Shown here: positions 1 through 8,993 of the stretch, in pieces
Layout of the letters: each line of letters starts with the position of its first letter
Numbering within the stretch: position 1 is the first letter of the stretch
Source: JADJOY01 sp016713535 [NCBI: Deltaproteobacteria bacterium]
GTDB taxonomy: Bacteria > JADJOY01
Length of the DNA: 64,000 bases
NCBI GenBank assembly: GCA_016713535.1
Contig: JADJOY010000029.1
Location: 86,511-150,510, forward strand
Direction of reading: 5' to 3'
The notes under the pieces: generated by a model
Databases searched by the model: none
Seen by the model: only the letters and a program-made list of their open reading frames with translations
What the model was told of the DNA's origin: nothing
Translations under genes and position numbers: made by a program

Positions 1-1
1 C

Positions 2-280
2 GACCCGCTCGGCGGCATGCACGTGACCGCGCCGACCTTCGGCGAGATGGGGGCGCTGCTCACCCACGCCGCGAGCGACCTCGGCGCGCCCACCGTGTTC
101 GTGCTCGAGGGCGGGTACGACCTCGACGGCCTCGATCAGTCGGTGCGCGCGGTCCTAGACCGGCTGAAGACCGAGACTCCGCCCGCGGCCGCGCCCGAGC
201 ACTCGCGGCTCACGCCGATCCTCGACGCCGTGAAGCACGCGCACGAGCACTTCCAGCCGCTCGCCCACGCGCACCGCTGA
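2..280 (+). CDS. Histone deacetylase family protein, C-terminal fragment
   Basis: The gene enters from the left edge; about 92 residues of its C-terminus are visible. Family features are the DPLGGM stretch just inside the window and the VLEGGYDLDGL block, which in HDAC/AcuC/acetylpolyamine amidohydrolase proteins forms the last active-site loop with the catalytic Tyr. Members are zinc-dependent deacylases of acetyl-lysine or acetylated small amines. The zinc ligands and catalytic His residues lie outside the window, so activity and substrate cannot be judged. The tail after the GGYD block is short and His-rich. A terminator-like palindrome begins 10 bases after the stop. Confidence 0.85.
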   Translation, partial: DPLGGMHVTAPTFGEMGALLTHAASDLGAPTVFVLEGGYDLDGLDQSVRAVLDRLKTETPPAAAPEHSRLTPILDAVKHAHEHFQPLAHAHR

Positions 281-290
281 ACGGCTGCTG

Positions 291-314
291 AAAAACTCGC
301 GGCCGCGAGTTTTT
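291..314. terminator. Perfect 24-bp palindrome, likely terminator
   Basis: Two 12-base arms (AAAAACTCGCGG and its complement) meet with no spacer. The RNA would form a GC-rich stem followed by five U on either strand, so it could terminate in both directions. It lies directly downstream of the deacetylase gene. The lack of a designed loop means four bases at the centre would have to open. Confidence 0.6.
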
Positions 315-560
315 CGCGCCGGTCGGCCCCTTCCTCGGGGTCGGGCCTTCCTCGGGGAGCGCGCCAAGCGCGCGGGTTCCAGCCCCGCGCCCCACACGGG
401 GCTCGCGGGGTCTTGTGAAGACCCCGCACCCCAGAGCGCGGTCCTTGCGGGGCCCCGCTCCCAAACCGACGAGCGAGGCTCGTCGGCGCGCCTCGAGGCG
501 CGCGCCATGGTCCGCTGCCTGCTCGAGGCGGTAGGCAGCCCCGGGGCCGCGCGGTAATCT
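315..560. repeat. Intergenic hairpin-rich repeat region
   Basis: The gap before tatA holds no gene. It carries nested inverted repeats: GGGGTCTT-GTG-AAGACCCC at 407-425 and CCGACGAGC-GAG-GCTCGTCGG at 466-486, plus a GGTTCCAGCCCC core. The GGGGTCTT/AAGACCCC hairpin returns near 30645 and the TTCCAGCCCC core near 22337 and 25453, so this belongs to the dispersed repeat family of the window. Confidence 0.55.
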
Positions 561-620
561 GAATCTCGGCTGCGTTCGCGTCGTCCGAGTGGCCTGACCC
601 GCAGCGACGATCGAGGTCCG

Positions 621-977
621 ATGTTCGGCATAGGCACTCCCGAATTGATCGTGATCCTGGTGATCGCGCTCATCTTCCTCGGCCCCCGCCGCCTTCCCGA
701 GGTGGGCAAGGCGCTCGGCAAGGCGCTCGGCGAGCTGCGCCGCGCCAGCCAGGACCTCCGGGATTCGATCGAGATCGAGACCCGCCGCTCGGAGCACGCC
801 GAGCGCGTCGCGTCAGCGCAAGCCGCGAACCCGGCCGTGCGCGCACCGCAGGCTCCGGCCCCTCCCGCCGGGGCGCCCTCCACGCCGGAGGCCGCGGCCC
901 CGGCGACCTCGCAGGAACCGATCCCCCGTGGCGAGCCCGCTCGCGAAGATCCGGGAGACTCGAAGCCCCCGGTCTGA
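621..977 (+). CDS. tatA: Sec-independent translocase subunit TatA/TatB
   Basis: This 118-residue protein has the TatA/B plan: a short N-terminus (MFGIGTPEL), one membrane helix (about residues 7-20, IVILVIALIFLG), the hinge PRRLPEVGKALGKALGE, an amphipathic helix to about residue 55, and a Pro/Ala-rich disordered tail. TatA oligomers open the passage for folded proteins carrying twin-arginine signals; TatB forms the receptor with TatC. The FLGPRRLPEVGKALG hinge fits both; the Gly-rich hinge and short length lean to TatA, the tail rich in PAPPAGAP is common in delta-type TatA/B proteins. tatC follows 150 bases downstream on the same strand, so the pair is probably co-transcribed. Confidence 0.88.
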   Translation: MFGIGTPELIVILVIALIFLGPRRLPEVGKALGKALGELRRASQDLRDSIEIETRRSEHAERVASAQAANPAVRAPQAPAPPAGAPSTPEAAAPATSQEPIPRGEPAREDPGDSKPPV

Positions 978-1127
978 GCGTGCTCGAACCCGGCCGCGCG
1001 TGAGCCTCGGAGCGCCGGGGTCGGCGCACCGGCTCGGGGACGCGCACCCGGTGGGCCGCGAGTGCCGGCGAGGCAACGATCTCGCGCCCGCGTCGGAACC
1101 CACCCCGCAGGCGTCCCGGATGACGAA

Positions 1128-1952
1128 GTGAAGCGCCCGTTCCCACAGCCCCCGAACCCGGAACGGCTGATGCCGTTCACCGACCACCTCGAAGAGCTCC
1201 GTTTCCGGCTGATCCGGGCGGTCCTCGGGCTCCTGGTGGGCGCGGCGGTGTGCCTACCGTTCCAGCGCGAGATCTTCCACTTGTTGATGCGGCCGCTGCT
1301 GGCCGCGCTCAACAACGAGCCGATGATCGCGCTGGGCGTGGCGGACCTCTTCTGGACCTATCTCAAGGTGGCGCTGCTGGGCGGCCTCTTCCTGGCCTCG
1401 CCGTGGGTCTTCTACCAGGTGTGGGCCTTCATCGCCCCCGGGCTTCACTCCCACGAGCGCAAGCTCGCGATCCCGTTCATCGCCTCCACGACGTTTTTCT
1501 TCGTCTCGGGCGCGGCGTTCGGCTATTTCTTGCTCATGCCGGTCGCGTTCAAGTACCTGCTCAGCTTCAGTGACGAGTACGTCAAGGCGACGCTCGACGT
1601 GCAGCGGAACTTCGGCTTCGCGCTGCAGCTCCTGATCGTGTTCGGCCTCGTCTTCGAGCTGCCGGTGATCCTGACGCTGCTCGCGAAGCTGGGCATCGTC
1701 GACGCGCCGAAGCTGCGGCGCTTCCGGCGCTACTGGGTCGTGGTGGCGTTCGTGATCGGCGCCATGGCCACTCCGACCCCCGACGCCGTGACGCAGACCT
1801 TCGCGTCGCTGCCGCTCATCGCGCTCTACGAGGTCGGGATCGTCTCCGCCAAGCTCTTCGGCCGCAAGCCCTACGATCCGGACGCCGGCGCCGCCGGCCC
1901 ACCCTCGGGCGCGGCGCCCCCGCCGAGCACGCCCCCCACCGTGAGCACCTGA
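1128..1952 (+). CDS. tatC: Sec-independent translocase subunit TatC
   Basis: TatC is the polytopic receptor for twin-arginine signal peptides. The family signature FTDHLEELRFRL starts the conserved part, followed by six hydrophobic segments, the conserved ASPWVFYQVWAFIAPGL stretch in the first periplasmic loop region and the LTLLAKLGIV block. The open frame runs back to 1062, but the first 22 residues are Arg-rich and unlike TatC; GTG at 1128 (274 residues) or ATG at 1170 (260 residues) are better starts, and E. coli TatC has 258. The C-terminus ends in a Pro/Ala tail. It lies downstream of tatA and 9 bases ahead of the Ser/Thr kinase gene. Confidence 0.93.
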   Translation: MKRPFPQPPNPERLMPFTDHLEELRFRLIRAVLGLLVGAAVCLPFQREIFHLLMRPLLAALNNEPMIALGVADLFWTYLKVALLGGLFLASPWVFYQVWAFIAPGLHSHERKLAIPFIASTTFFFVSGAAFGYFLLMPVAFKYLLSFSDEYVKATLDVQRNFGFALQLLIVFGLVFELPVILTLLAKLGIVDAPKLRRFRRYWVVVAFVIGAMATPTPDAVTQTFASLPLIALYEVGIVSAKLFGRKPYDPDAGAAGPPSGAAPPPSTPPTVST

Positions 1953-1961
1953 GCCGAGCCG

Positions 1962-4528
1962 ATGCGCTGCCCCGCGTGCCAATCCCAGCAGCCCGACAGC
2001 GCTCGCTCGTGCTCCGTGTGCGGCAAGACGCTCGTGACGGCGCCCGAGCCCGTGGGCGGGGACACCCTCGGCGCCTCGCTGCCCGCGTCGGCGGTGGAGG
2101 TGGCCGACTCGACCCTCGAGTTCGCGGCCGCGGCGGTGCTGCGCGAAGGGATGGTGTTCGCGGGTCGCTACGAGATCCAGGCGATCATCGGGCGCGGCGG
2201 CATGGGCACGGTGTACCGCGCGCGCGATCGGCACCTCGAGGAGATCGTCGCGCTCAAGCTGATCCTGCCGCAGCTCGTGCCGATGGGCGGGATCCTCGAG
2301 CGCTTCAAGCACGAGATCCGGCTCGCCCGCCAGCTCTCCCATCCCAACATCATCAAGGTCTACGACCTCGGTCAGCACGACGACGTGACCTACCTCTCGA
2401 TGGAGCACCTCGAGGGTGCCGACCTGCGCCAGCTCATCCAGGAGCAGGGGCCGCTGCCGGTCGAGCGGGCCGTCGAGATCGGCAAGCAGATCTGTGCAGG
2501 CCTGGCGTTCGCCCACGAGAGCGGGGTCATCCACCGCGACATCAAGCCGCACAACATCTTCCTGACCAAGCGCGGCCGGGTGAAGCTCGTGGACTTCGGG
2601 CTCGCCAAGGCGATCGACGTGAGCCAGGTCAGCCTGACCGGTCAGGCGATCGGCACACCGGCCTACATGTCACCCGAGCAGGCCGTGCACGAGGACGGTC
2701 GGCCCGTCGACCACCGCACCGACCTCTACTCGCTGGGCGTGGTGCTGTTCCAGATGTTCACCGGGCAGGTGCCGTTCCGGGGTACGAGCGCGGTCGAGGT
2801 GGCGCTCGCCCACGTGCAGAAGCAGCCGCCGCGGCCGCGGGAGATGCGTCCGGATCTGCCGCCGCACCTCGAAGCGGTGGTGCTCAAGGCGATGTCGAAG
2901 GACCGCGAGTACCGCTACTCCTCGGCGCTCGAGATCGCGTCCGACCTCGGCGGCGAGACCCGGCTGTGGGAGAGCGCGGCCCAGGTCAAGGGCGCCACCC
3001 AGCCCGTGAAGCACAAGCGCCCGGTGCCCCACGAGGGGCCCACGATCGACACCTCGCGAGCCGGTCCGGGCAACGAGTGGGCGCCGGTGCTCGGCGAGCG
3101 CGGCGAGAGCACCGTCGTCGAGAAGCCGCCGGCGGGAGGTGGCAAGGGCGCCGCCGCGTGGGCGGTGCCGGTGATGCTGGCGCTCGTGGTCGCCGCCGGT
3201 CTCGGCGCCTACCGTCTGCACCTCGGGCCGTTCGCGAAGCCTGGAGCGGTCGCCACCAAGCCCACGACGATCGAGGCGGGCAGCGACGGCGGTGCTCCCG
3301 ACGCGGTCACCACATCGCCGCCGACGGACGCGGTGGGCGGCGCGCCCACGCCGGTCGCCGCTCCGCCGCCGCTCGTCGTGGCGCCGACACCGCCGGTCAC
3401 GCCACCCTCAGCGCCGAAGGCCACGATCGCGGCGCGCGAGGACGAGCCGAAGGTCGCGAGGCCGGCGATCCTGCCCGTCACGGCGCTCGAGGCCAAGGAC
3501 GCAGCGAAGGGGAAGGACGCCAAGGACTCCAAGGACACGAAGGTCGCGCTCGCCGAGCCTGCGCCCGTCGGCAAGGACGGTAAGGCCGTCAACGACGCCA
3601 AGCAGGCGGCGCCGGCCACCGCACCGCCCGAGGCGAAGGGCGCCAAGGAGACCAAGGAAGCCAAGGACGCCAAGGACGCGAAGACCGGCCCGGACGCGGC
3701 GGCCGACGGCAGGACGCGTCCAAGGACACCACGAAGGACCCCAACTCCACGACCGTCTCGGCCAAGCTCCTCGCCTCGCTCCCCAAGGGCACCAAGGTCA
3801 CCGATCTCGAGCTCCGCAAGCTCGCCTGCCAGGGCGGCGACGGCGAGATCTGCCACGACCTCGCCGCGCTCTTCGAGGAGGGAAGTGGAGCGCAGGGCGT
3901 CGCCGCCGACACCGGGCAGGCCGCGTCCTACTACAAGCGCTCCTGCGAGCTCGGCACCGGCGAGGGCTGCATCGACGGCGGGATGCTGCTGGAGCAGACG
4001 GGTGACGGCACCGGCGCCGCGGGGCTCTACGAGAAGGGCTGCCGCATCCACAAGCCGCAGGCGTGCTTCAACCTCGCCAAGATGCTGAAGGAGGGTGACG
4101 GCGTCGGCGCCGAGCCCATGCGCGCGGCGCTGCTCTACCGCCAGTCGTGCGAGGAGGGGCTCGCCGCGGGTTGCACCAACCTCGGGCTCATGTACGAGGA
4201 CGGCGTGGGTCTCGACAAGAACGCGGCACTCGCGCTCGATCTCTACGAGCGCGGCTGCAACGGCGGCAGCGTCGCGGGCTGCTCCAACCTGGGTTCGCTC
4301 TACCAGGGTGGGCGCGGCGTTCCCGAGGACATGGTGAAGGCCGGCGAGTACTACGAGAAGGCCTGCCAGAAGGGGAACTCGGCGGCGTGCTTCAACCTCG
4401 GCCGCCTGACCGAGCAAGGTCTCGGCCGCCCCTCCGACGCCAGCGCCGCGTTCGCCCTGTACGAAAAGGCCTGCAAGAAGGGCAACTCGACCGCCTGCGC
4501 CTCCGCCGACCGCCTCGGCGGGCAATGA
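1962..4528 (+). CDS. Membrane Ser/Thr protein kinase with Sel1-like repeats (one frameshift)
   Basis: Order of domains: N-terminal zinc ribbon (Cys3, 6, 17, 20), a eukaryotic-type kinase (glycine loop IGRGGMGTVY at 76-85, Lys99, HRDIKPHN 191-198, DFG 211-213, GTPAYMSPEQ 231-240), one membrane helix near residues 397-420, a long Pro/Ala and Lys-Asp-Ala linker, then a Cys-rich Sel1-like (Hcp-type) repeat array. All kinase catalytic residues are present, so an active Hanks-type kinase is expected, with the Sel1 array outside the membrane. The frame breaks at about 3711 inside the repetitive AAGGA tract; restoring one A (GGC-AAG-GAC-GCG) joins both halves. The stop overlaps the next start (ATGA). 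Confidence 0.85.
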
Positions 4529-5040
4529 AGCCGCCGTTTCCGCTGCCGTACTCGTCGTTCACGGTGAAAACGTCGCTCCCGGTTGGCGAGGTCGAGCGGC
4601 GCCTGCGGGCCGACACCGTGCCACCGCTGTCACGGGACGACCGGTCCCGCTTCGAGCGCGACTGGGTCCTTCGGTGGGTCGATGGCCGGGAGGTCTGGCC
4701 GAGATCGGACTTCGAGGGAACCATCGCCAGGCCCCAATTCGCGCTGCGGAGCCTCCGTTACGATCGAGGCCCTCGCCTCCCGGTTGCGTTCGGCGCGATG
4801 ACGTCCGTTGAATCCGGCGCCGTGCTCGCTGTGACGGTCGAGCCGAATCCAACCTGGCCGATCTGGGTGATTGTCGGGGCGATGGGGGTGGTGATCGTCT
4901 CGGACGCGCTCGGTTCGTGTGTGCTCGGGTCTTTGCCGTTCTCGGTTTGGGCCTGGATTGCCATCGGACGCTTCATCGATGAGGTGCGCTGCGTTCGTCG
5001 CCGGCTCGAGCGCTTGCTGTCCGCGGAGTGGAAGGAATGA
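4525..5040 (+). CDS. Small membrane protein of unknown function
   Basis: A 171-residue protein I do not recognise. The first 110 residues are soluble-looking and rich in Arg, with a WVLRWVDGREVWPRSDFEG stretch; they are followed by two hydrophobic segments at about 111-128 and 131-148 and a basic C-terminal helix. Its ATG overlaps the kinase stop in an ATGA, and its own stop overlaps the acetyltransferase start in the same way, so all three genes are probably translated in tandem. Shape recalls small integral membrane proteins of unknown role in Myxococcota; no function is proposed. Confidence 0.7.
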   Translation: MKPPFPLPYSSFTVKTSLPVGEVERRLRADTVPPLSRDDRSRFERDWVLRWVDGREVWPRSDFEGTIARPQFALRSLRYDRGPRLPVAFGAMTSVESGAVLAVTVEPNPTWPIWVIVGAMGVVIVSDALGSCVLGSLPFSVWAWIAIGRFIDEVRCVRRRLERLLSAEWKE

Positions 5041-5819
5041 ACCTCTCCGCGGCGCGCGCGCGACTGGTGGAGGCCGAGCTCGCCGTCGCCCACTTCAACG
5101 CGCTGCGCACCTGCGCCGCCGGGGCCGAGGGCGCGATCCGGCGCGACGCCGTGGCCGGATTCGAGGTGCTGCTCGATCCGTCGCGGCCTTCGAACCCGTA
5201 CTACAACCGGTCCGTGCCGGCGCATCCGGCGGCGCTCGCGGAGGAAGGGCTCGCGGCGCTACCGGCGGGAGTCGTCGCTGTCGAGACCGCACCCGGCGAG
5301 CTCGACCCGGGTTGCGCCGATCGGCTCCTCGCACGCGGGTTCGGTCCCGCGTGGCAGCTCTGTTATCTCGCGGCCGACCCCCGCGGGCACACCGGCGCCG
5401 GGCTCGCCGGTCCCGCCGTGGTCCGGCTCGGCGCGAGCGATCGCGGGCGGTTCTTCGACCTCCTCGAGCTCGAGGGCGTGCCGTTCCCGTCCGAGCGCCG
5501 CGCCGCCAAGGCGGCGTACTACTGCACCGACACGTTCCGTTCGTACCTGGCGCTCGCCGAGCACGGCGAGCCGATGGCGTGGACCACGATGTACGTGGGT
5601 GACGGCTTCGCGTTCCTCGGTAACTCGTTCACGCTTCCCGAACACCGGCGGAAGGGCGCGCACGCAGCGTTGCTCGCCGCGCGCCTCGCCGACGCCGCGG
5701 TGCTCGGGCTCGCGCTCGCGTTCACCGACGTCGAGCACGGCTCGCAGAGCCACGCCAACTGCGAGCGCGCCGGCTTTCGCACGCTCACCATCCGCATCAT
5801 CTGGTCGAAGCGCGCCTGA
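5037..5819 (+). CDS. GNAT family N-acetyltransferase
   Basis: The C-terminal half carries the GNAT fold: an acceptor-side strand (AWTTMYVGDGFAFLGNSF), the acetyl-CoA loop LPEHRRKGAHAALLAARLAD (the R/Q-x-x-G-x-G/A motif as RRKGAH) and the closing ANCERAGFRT helix. The N-terminal 120 residues look like a second, degenerate GNAT unit, a common arrangement. Acceptor unknown. ATG at 5037 is chosen because AAGGA lies just before it and the start overlaps the previous stop; GTG at 5028 is possible. The gene converges on the minus-strand block. Confidence 0.8.
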   Translation: MNLSAARARLVEAELAVAHFNALRTCAAGAEGAIRRDAVAGFEVLLDPSRPSNPYYNRSVPAHPAALAEEGLAALPAGVVAVETAPGELDPGCADRLLARGFGPAWQLCYLAADPRGHTGAGLAGPAVVRLGASDRGRFFDLLELEGVPFPSERRAAKAAYYCTDTFRSYLALAEHGEPMAWTTMYVGDGFAFLGNSFTLPEHRRKGAHAALLAARLADAAVLGLALAFTDVEHGSQSHANCERAGFRTLTIRIIWSKRA

Positions 5820-5874
5820 CCCGCGACCCAGGGCGGGCATGGCATAGCCACGCTCGTCGTTCACCCCAGCAGGC

Positions 5875-6750
5875 TCACGTCCCCCTCGACCAGGGGCCGG
5901 GGAAGCGCCACCGCTCGGGGTCGCGCGCCTGGCGGCGCTGGAGCGCGGCGATGCCGCTCTCGACCGAGGCCTTCACGCGGTCGCGAAGCTCGCGGCAGGC
6001 GTCGTCGTCTTGCCACGCGCCACGGTAGCGCCGCGTCGAGATCGGCCGCTGGAACTGGAAGTACAAGCGCTCGGGCCGCGGGATCGGCGTAGGTCCGATG
6101 CCGCGCACCAGCGGGAAGAGCATCTCGTCCACGGGCAGCCGGGTCTTCGCCAGGAGCTTCCCGAGCGGCGAGTCGAGCACCAGGTTGGCGTCCGCGACGA
6201 TGTCCCAGGCATCCTCGGCGCCCACCGCGGCGAACGGCACGATCGGCACGCCGTGGCGGATCGCCATGCGCGCGAAGCCCAGGCGGTCCTTCCAAAGGAG
6301 CTGGTAGCGCTCGCCGCGGCGCTTCGCGACCTCGCGCCCCCCACCGGGGAAGACGAGCACGAACTCGCCCGCCTCGAAGAGCCGGGCGCAGCTCTCGCGC
6401 GTGCCCTCGACCGCGCCGAAGCGGGTCAAGAAGTCACGCCACACGGGGATCTTGAAGTGGGCGTAGTGGCCGAGCGAGCGCGGCAGGAGGTGGCGCTCCT
6501 CCCAGATCCGCAGGAAGAGCAGCGGCAGGTCGTAGACGCCGAGGATGGTGTGGTTGCCGACCAGAAGCGCCGGGCCCCTCGCGGGAACGTGATCGAGACC
6601 GAGCGCGAGCGGGTTCGTGTACCAGACCAGGGGCTGGAAGAGCTTCGAGAGGGCGCCGATCTCGCGCGCCGAAGGCAGCTTCCACCGTGCAGCGCCGTCG
6701 TCGTCCGGCGTCGCGGCGCCCGGCTTCGACCGTCGAGCTCGCGGCGCCAT
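5875..6750 (-). CDS. Lysophospholipid/DGAT2-like acyltransferase
   Basis: This 291-residue protein matches the DGAT2/phytyl-ester-synthase type of acyltransferase. It has the acyl-acceptor His in GNHTILGVYDLPLL (residues about 74-87), the FPGGGREVAKRRGERY block that replaces the PlsC EGTR motif, and the WKDRLGFARMAIRHGVPIVP stretch typical of the family. Members move an acyl chain from acyl-CoA to a lipid alcohol on the inner membrane, giving phospholipids, diacylglycerol or storage lipids. ATG at 6750 follows the transglycosylase stop by five bases, so the two are one transcript. The frame is open further upstream only as a shadow of that gene. Confidence 0.82.
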   Translation of the reverse strand: MAPRARRSKPGAATPDDDGAARWKLPSAREIGALSKLFQPLVWYTNPLALGLDHVPARGPALLVGNHTILGVYDLPLLFLRIWEERHLLPRSLGHYAHFKIPVWRDFLTRFGAVEGTRESCARLFEAGEFVLVFPGGGREVAKRRGERYQLLWKDRLGFARMAIRHGVPIVPFAAVGAEDAWDIVADANLVLDSPLGKLLAKTRLPVDEMLFPLVRGIGPTPIPRPERLYFQFQRPISTRRYRGAWQDDDACRELRDRVKASVESGIAALQRRQARDPERWRFPGPWSRGT

Positions 6751-6755
6751 CGTGG

Positions 6756-8909
6756 TCACACCGCTCCCAGGTAGAGCTCGCGGTAGTGGAGCCAGTCGCG
6801 GATCACGTTGCGCACGTAGTTGCGGGTCTCGGCATACGGGATCGTCTCGGCGAACGCGGCGCCCTTGAGGCTCGGGTCGCGTGCGGTCCAGCGGTCGACG
6901 GCGTCCTCGCCCGCGTTGTAGCTGGCGACGGCGCGCTCGACGTCGTCGTGGTAGCGGGTGAGAAGGCTCGCCAGGTAGTGACAGCCGAGTGTCAGGTTGA
7001 TGCGCGGCTGGAAGAGGTCGCCGAGCTCGAAGTCGGTGAATCCCACCTCGGTCGCGAGCCGCCGCGCCGTGGGCGGGATGATCTGCATCAGGCCCCGGGC
7101 GTCGGCGGGCGAGTGGGCGCGCGGGTCGAAGAGGCTCTCGTTGCGGATCAGCGCCGCCGCGAGCAGCGGGTCGAGCCCCTCCGCGGCGGCCAGCCGCCGC
7201 AGGTGGTGCGGATAGGGCAGTGGGTAGAGGAAGCGCTCGAACGGGTTGCCGGCGAGCAGCGCGTGGCCTTCGCCGTCGAGCCCGCCGGCGCGCGCCTTCT
7301 GCGCCGCCTTGAGAGCGCGGTTGGCGGAGCCGATCGAGGCGTAGAAGCGCGCCATCCAGATCCGCGTGGCGTCGTCGAGCGAGGCGCCGCTCTCGGCGGC
7401 GCGCAGCTCGTCGAGGGCGAGGTCGTCGAGCATCGCGTCGGCGAGCCACCGCGCCCGCACCAGGTGCTCGCCGACGTCGCCGCCGGTGAGCGGTGGATCG
7501 CCGACGCCGAGACCGTCGAGGGCCGCGAGCGGAGTGAGGGCGCGCCACGCGGGGCTCGCGGTGTCGTCCGCCGCCAGCGGCGCGGGGGCGGGGATCGAGC
7601 CGTTCACGCCGAGTGCCGCGAGCCGGCCGTAGTAGCCGTTGGGGTCCTCGCCGGCGAGCGCATCGAAGATCTGGCTCGCGCGCCCCGCCTGGCCTGCGGC
7701 GGCGAGGGCGCGCGCTTGCCAGTAGCGGATGCGTCGCCCCACCTCGGGAGCGCGCGCGAGCGCGCGGGTCTGCTCGAAGGTCGCGAGGTGCTTGGCGGGC
7801 GGGTCGTGGCGGTACGAGATCCAGGTCCAGCGCCACAACGCGTCGGCGGTACGGTCCGCGCGCGGGTACTCCTTCACCACGCGCTGGTAGAGGGTCACGG
7901 CGCCGGCCCACGCGTGCGCCTCCTCCTGGATGCGCGCGCGCATGTAGAGGATCTCGTCGCCCAGCGACGCGGGCGGCGAGAGCGCCTCGAGCTGATCGAG
8001 GACCGCGATGGTCTCGCGGTTCTTGCCACGGTTCCAGAGCGCCTGCGCGAGCGTGAAGGCCGCGGTCGTGCCAGCCTGGCTGCGCGGGCTCGCGCGCACC
8101 ACCGCGCGCAGCATCTCCTCGCGGTCGTCGGGTCGCCCGGCGCGCTTCAGTAGCCCGGCGAGCTCGAGCTGGGCATCGAGCGCGTCGGGCGAGCCGGCGT
8201 TGTCACGCACGGTGCGCTCGAGCAGCGCGACCGCGGCCGTGACCTCACCTTCCTTGGCGAGACGCTTGGCCTCGGCGACGGCCCCGTCGAGCGACGGCCG
8301 CGGCACCAGCTCGGGGTGGGCGGCGTCGAGGGCGGCGAGGCGTGCGCGCGCCTCGCGGTCGGCGTCCTCGAGCGGCCACTCGTCGCGCAGCTCGAGGAGA
8401 TAGCGACGCGCGTCGCCCGCGCGCTCGGAGCGCTCGAGGCACTCCGCGAGGCGTAGCGTGGCGTTGGCGCTCACGGTCGCCGAGCGTGAACGCTCGCGCG
8501 CGAGCGCGAAGAGCACCGCCGCCTGGTTGCAGTCGCCGGCGCGGCGGCGCAGGTTGCCGAGCTCGAGAGCGGCGTCCGCGGTGAGCAAGCTCGTGGGGTA
8601 GATCCTGAGCAGCGTCTCGAGGGTGGTCGTGGCGACCGCATCGTCGCCGAGCCCGGCCTGGGCGCGTGCGAGGTAGAGGTGGGCGTAGTCGCCGAGCTGG
8701 TTGCGCTCGGCGGCCACCGGCGCGAGCTGGGCGACGGCACTCGCGTGCTCGCCCCCGCGCTCGGCGCGAAGGCCGGCGGCGAGCCGCGCGAGCGAGGTCG
8801 CGCTCGGCGCGGGTGCGGGCGCCTGCGCTCGCGCCAGCGAGGCGATCGCGAGCGGCAACGCCACGAACAGGCCGAGTTTCACGCGGGCGCCGCGTCCGAT
8901 TGGCGACAT
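6756..8909 (-). CDS. slt: Soluble-lytic-transglycosylase-type protein (Slt)
   Basis: A 717-residue periplasmic murein hydrolase. Residues 1-29 form a signal peptide ending near AQA. A long helical TPR-like superhelix (LGDYAHLYLARAQAGLGDDA, LGNLRRRAGDCNQAAVLF, LAGLLKRAGRPDDREEML) fills about 540 residues, as the U-domain of Slt70 does. The last 145 residues are the SLT lysozyme-like domain with catalytic Glu in RNESLFDP (about residue 591), GLMQIIPPTA, YLASLLTRY and AVASYNAGEDAV. It cuts glycan strands to 1,6-anhydroMurNAc ends, which feed the recycling pathway encoded by amgK and murU in this window. ATG at 8909 is preferred over an upstream TTG at 8945. Confidence 0.92.
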   Translation of the reverse strand: MSPIGRGARVKLGLFVALPLAIASLARAQAPAPAPSATSLARLAAGLRAERGGEHASAVAQLAPVAAERNQLGDYAHLYLARAQAGLGDDAVATTTLETLLRIYPTSLLTADAALELGNLRRRAGDCNQAAVLFALARERSRSATVSANATLRLAECLERSERAGDARRYLLELRDEWPLEDADREARARLAALDAAHPELVPRPSLDGAVAEAKRLAKEGEVTAAVALLERTVRDNAGSPDALDAQLELAGLLKRAGRPDDREEMLRAVVRASPRSQAGTTAAFTLAQALWNRGKNRETIAVLDQLEALSPPASLGDEILYMRARIQEEAHAWAGAVTLYQRVVKEYPRADRTADALWRWTWISYRHDPPAKHLATFEQTRALARAPEVGRRIRYWQARALAAAGQAGRASQIFDALAGEDPNGYYGRLAALGVNGSIPAPAPLAADDTASPAWRALTPLAALDGLGVGDPPLTGGDVGEHLVRARWLADAMLDDLALDELRAAESGASLDDATRIWMARFYASIGSANRALKAAQKARAGGLDGEGHALLAGNPFERFLYPLPYPHHLRRLAAAEGLDPLLAAALIRNESLFDPRAHSPADARGLMQIIPPTARRLATEVGFTDFELGDLFQPRINLTLGCHYLASLLTRYHDDVERAVASYNAGEDAVDRWTARDPSLKGAAFAETIPYAETRNYVRNVIRDWLHYRELYLGAV

Positions 8910-8993
8910 GCGCGCGAACTTGGCGTCCGGGGCGGGCGATGACAAGGGGCCTCGCGCGGACCGCGCGAGCCGCGCGGCGTGACCCGGCCGGGC

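Noticed and set aside
1254-2552. Minus-strand frame of 432 codons over tatC and the kinase
   Set aside because: Antisense to two clear genes with no recognisable fold.
3711-3713. Programmed frameshift in the kinase gene
   Set aside because: No slippery heptamer or following fold is seen, and one A restores the Lys-Asp-Ala repeat exactly; error or slippage is simpler.
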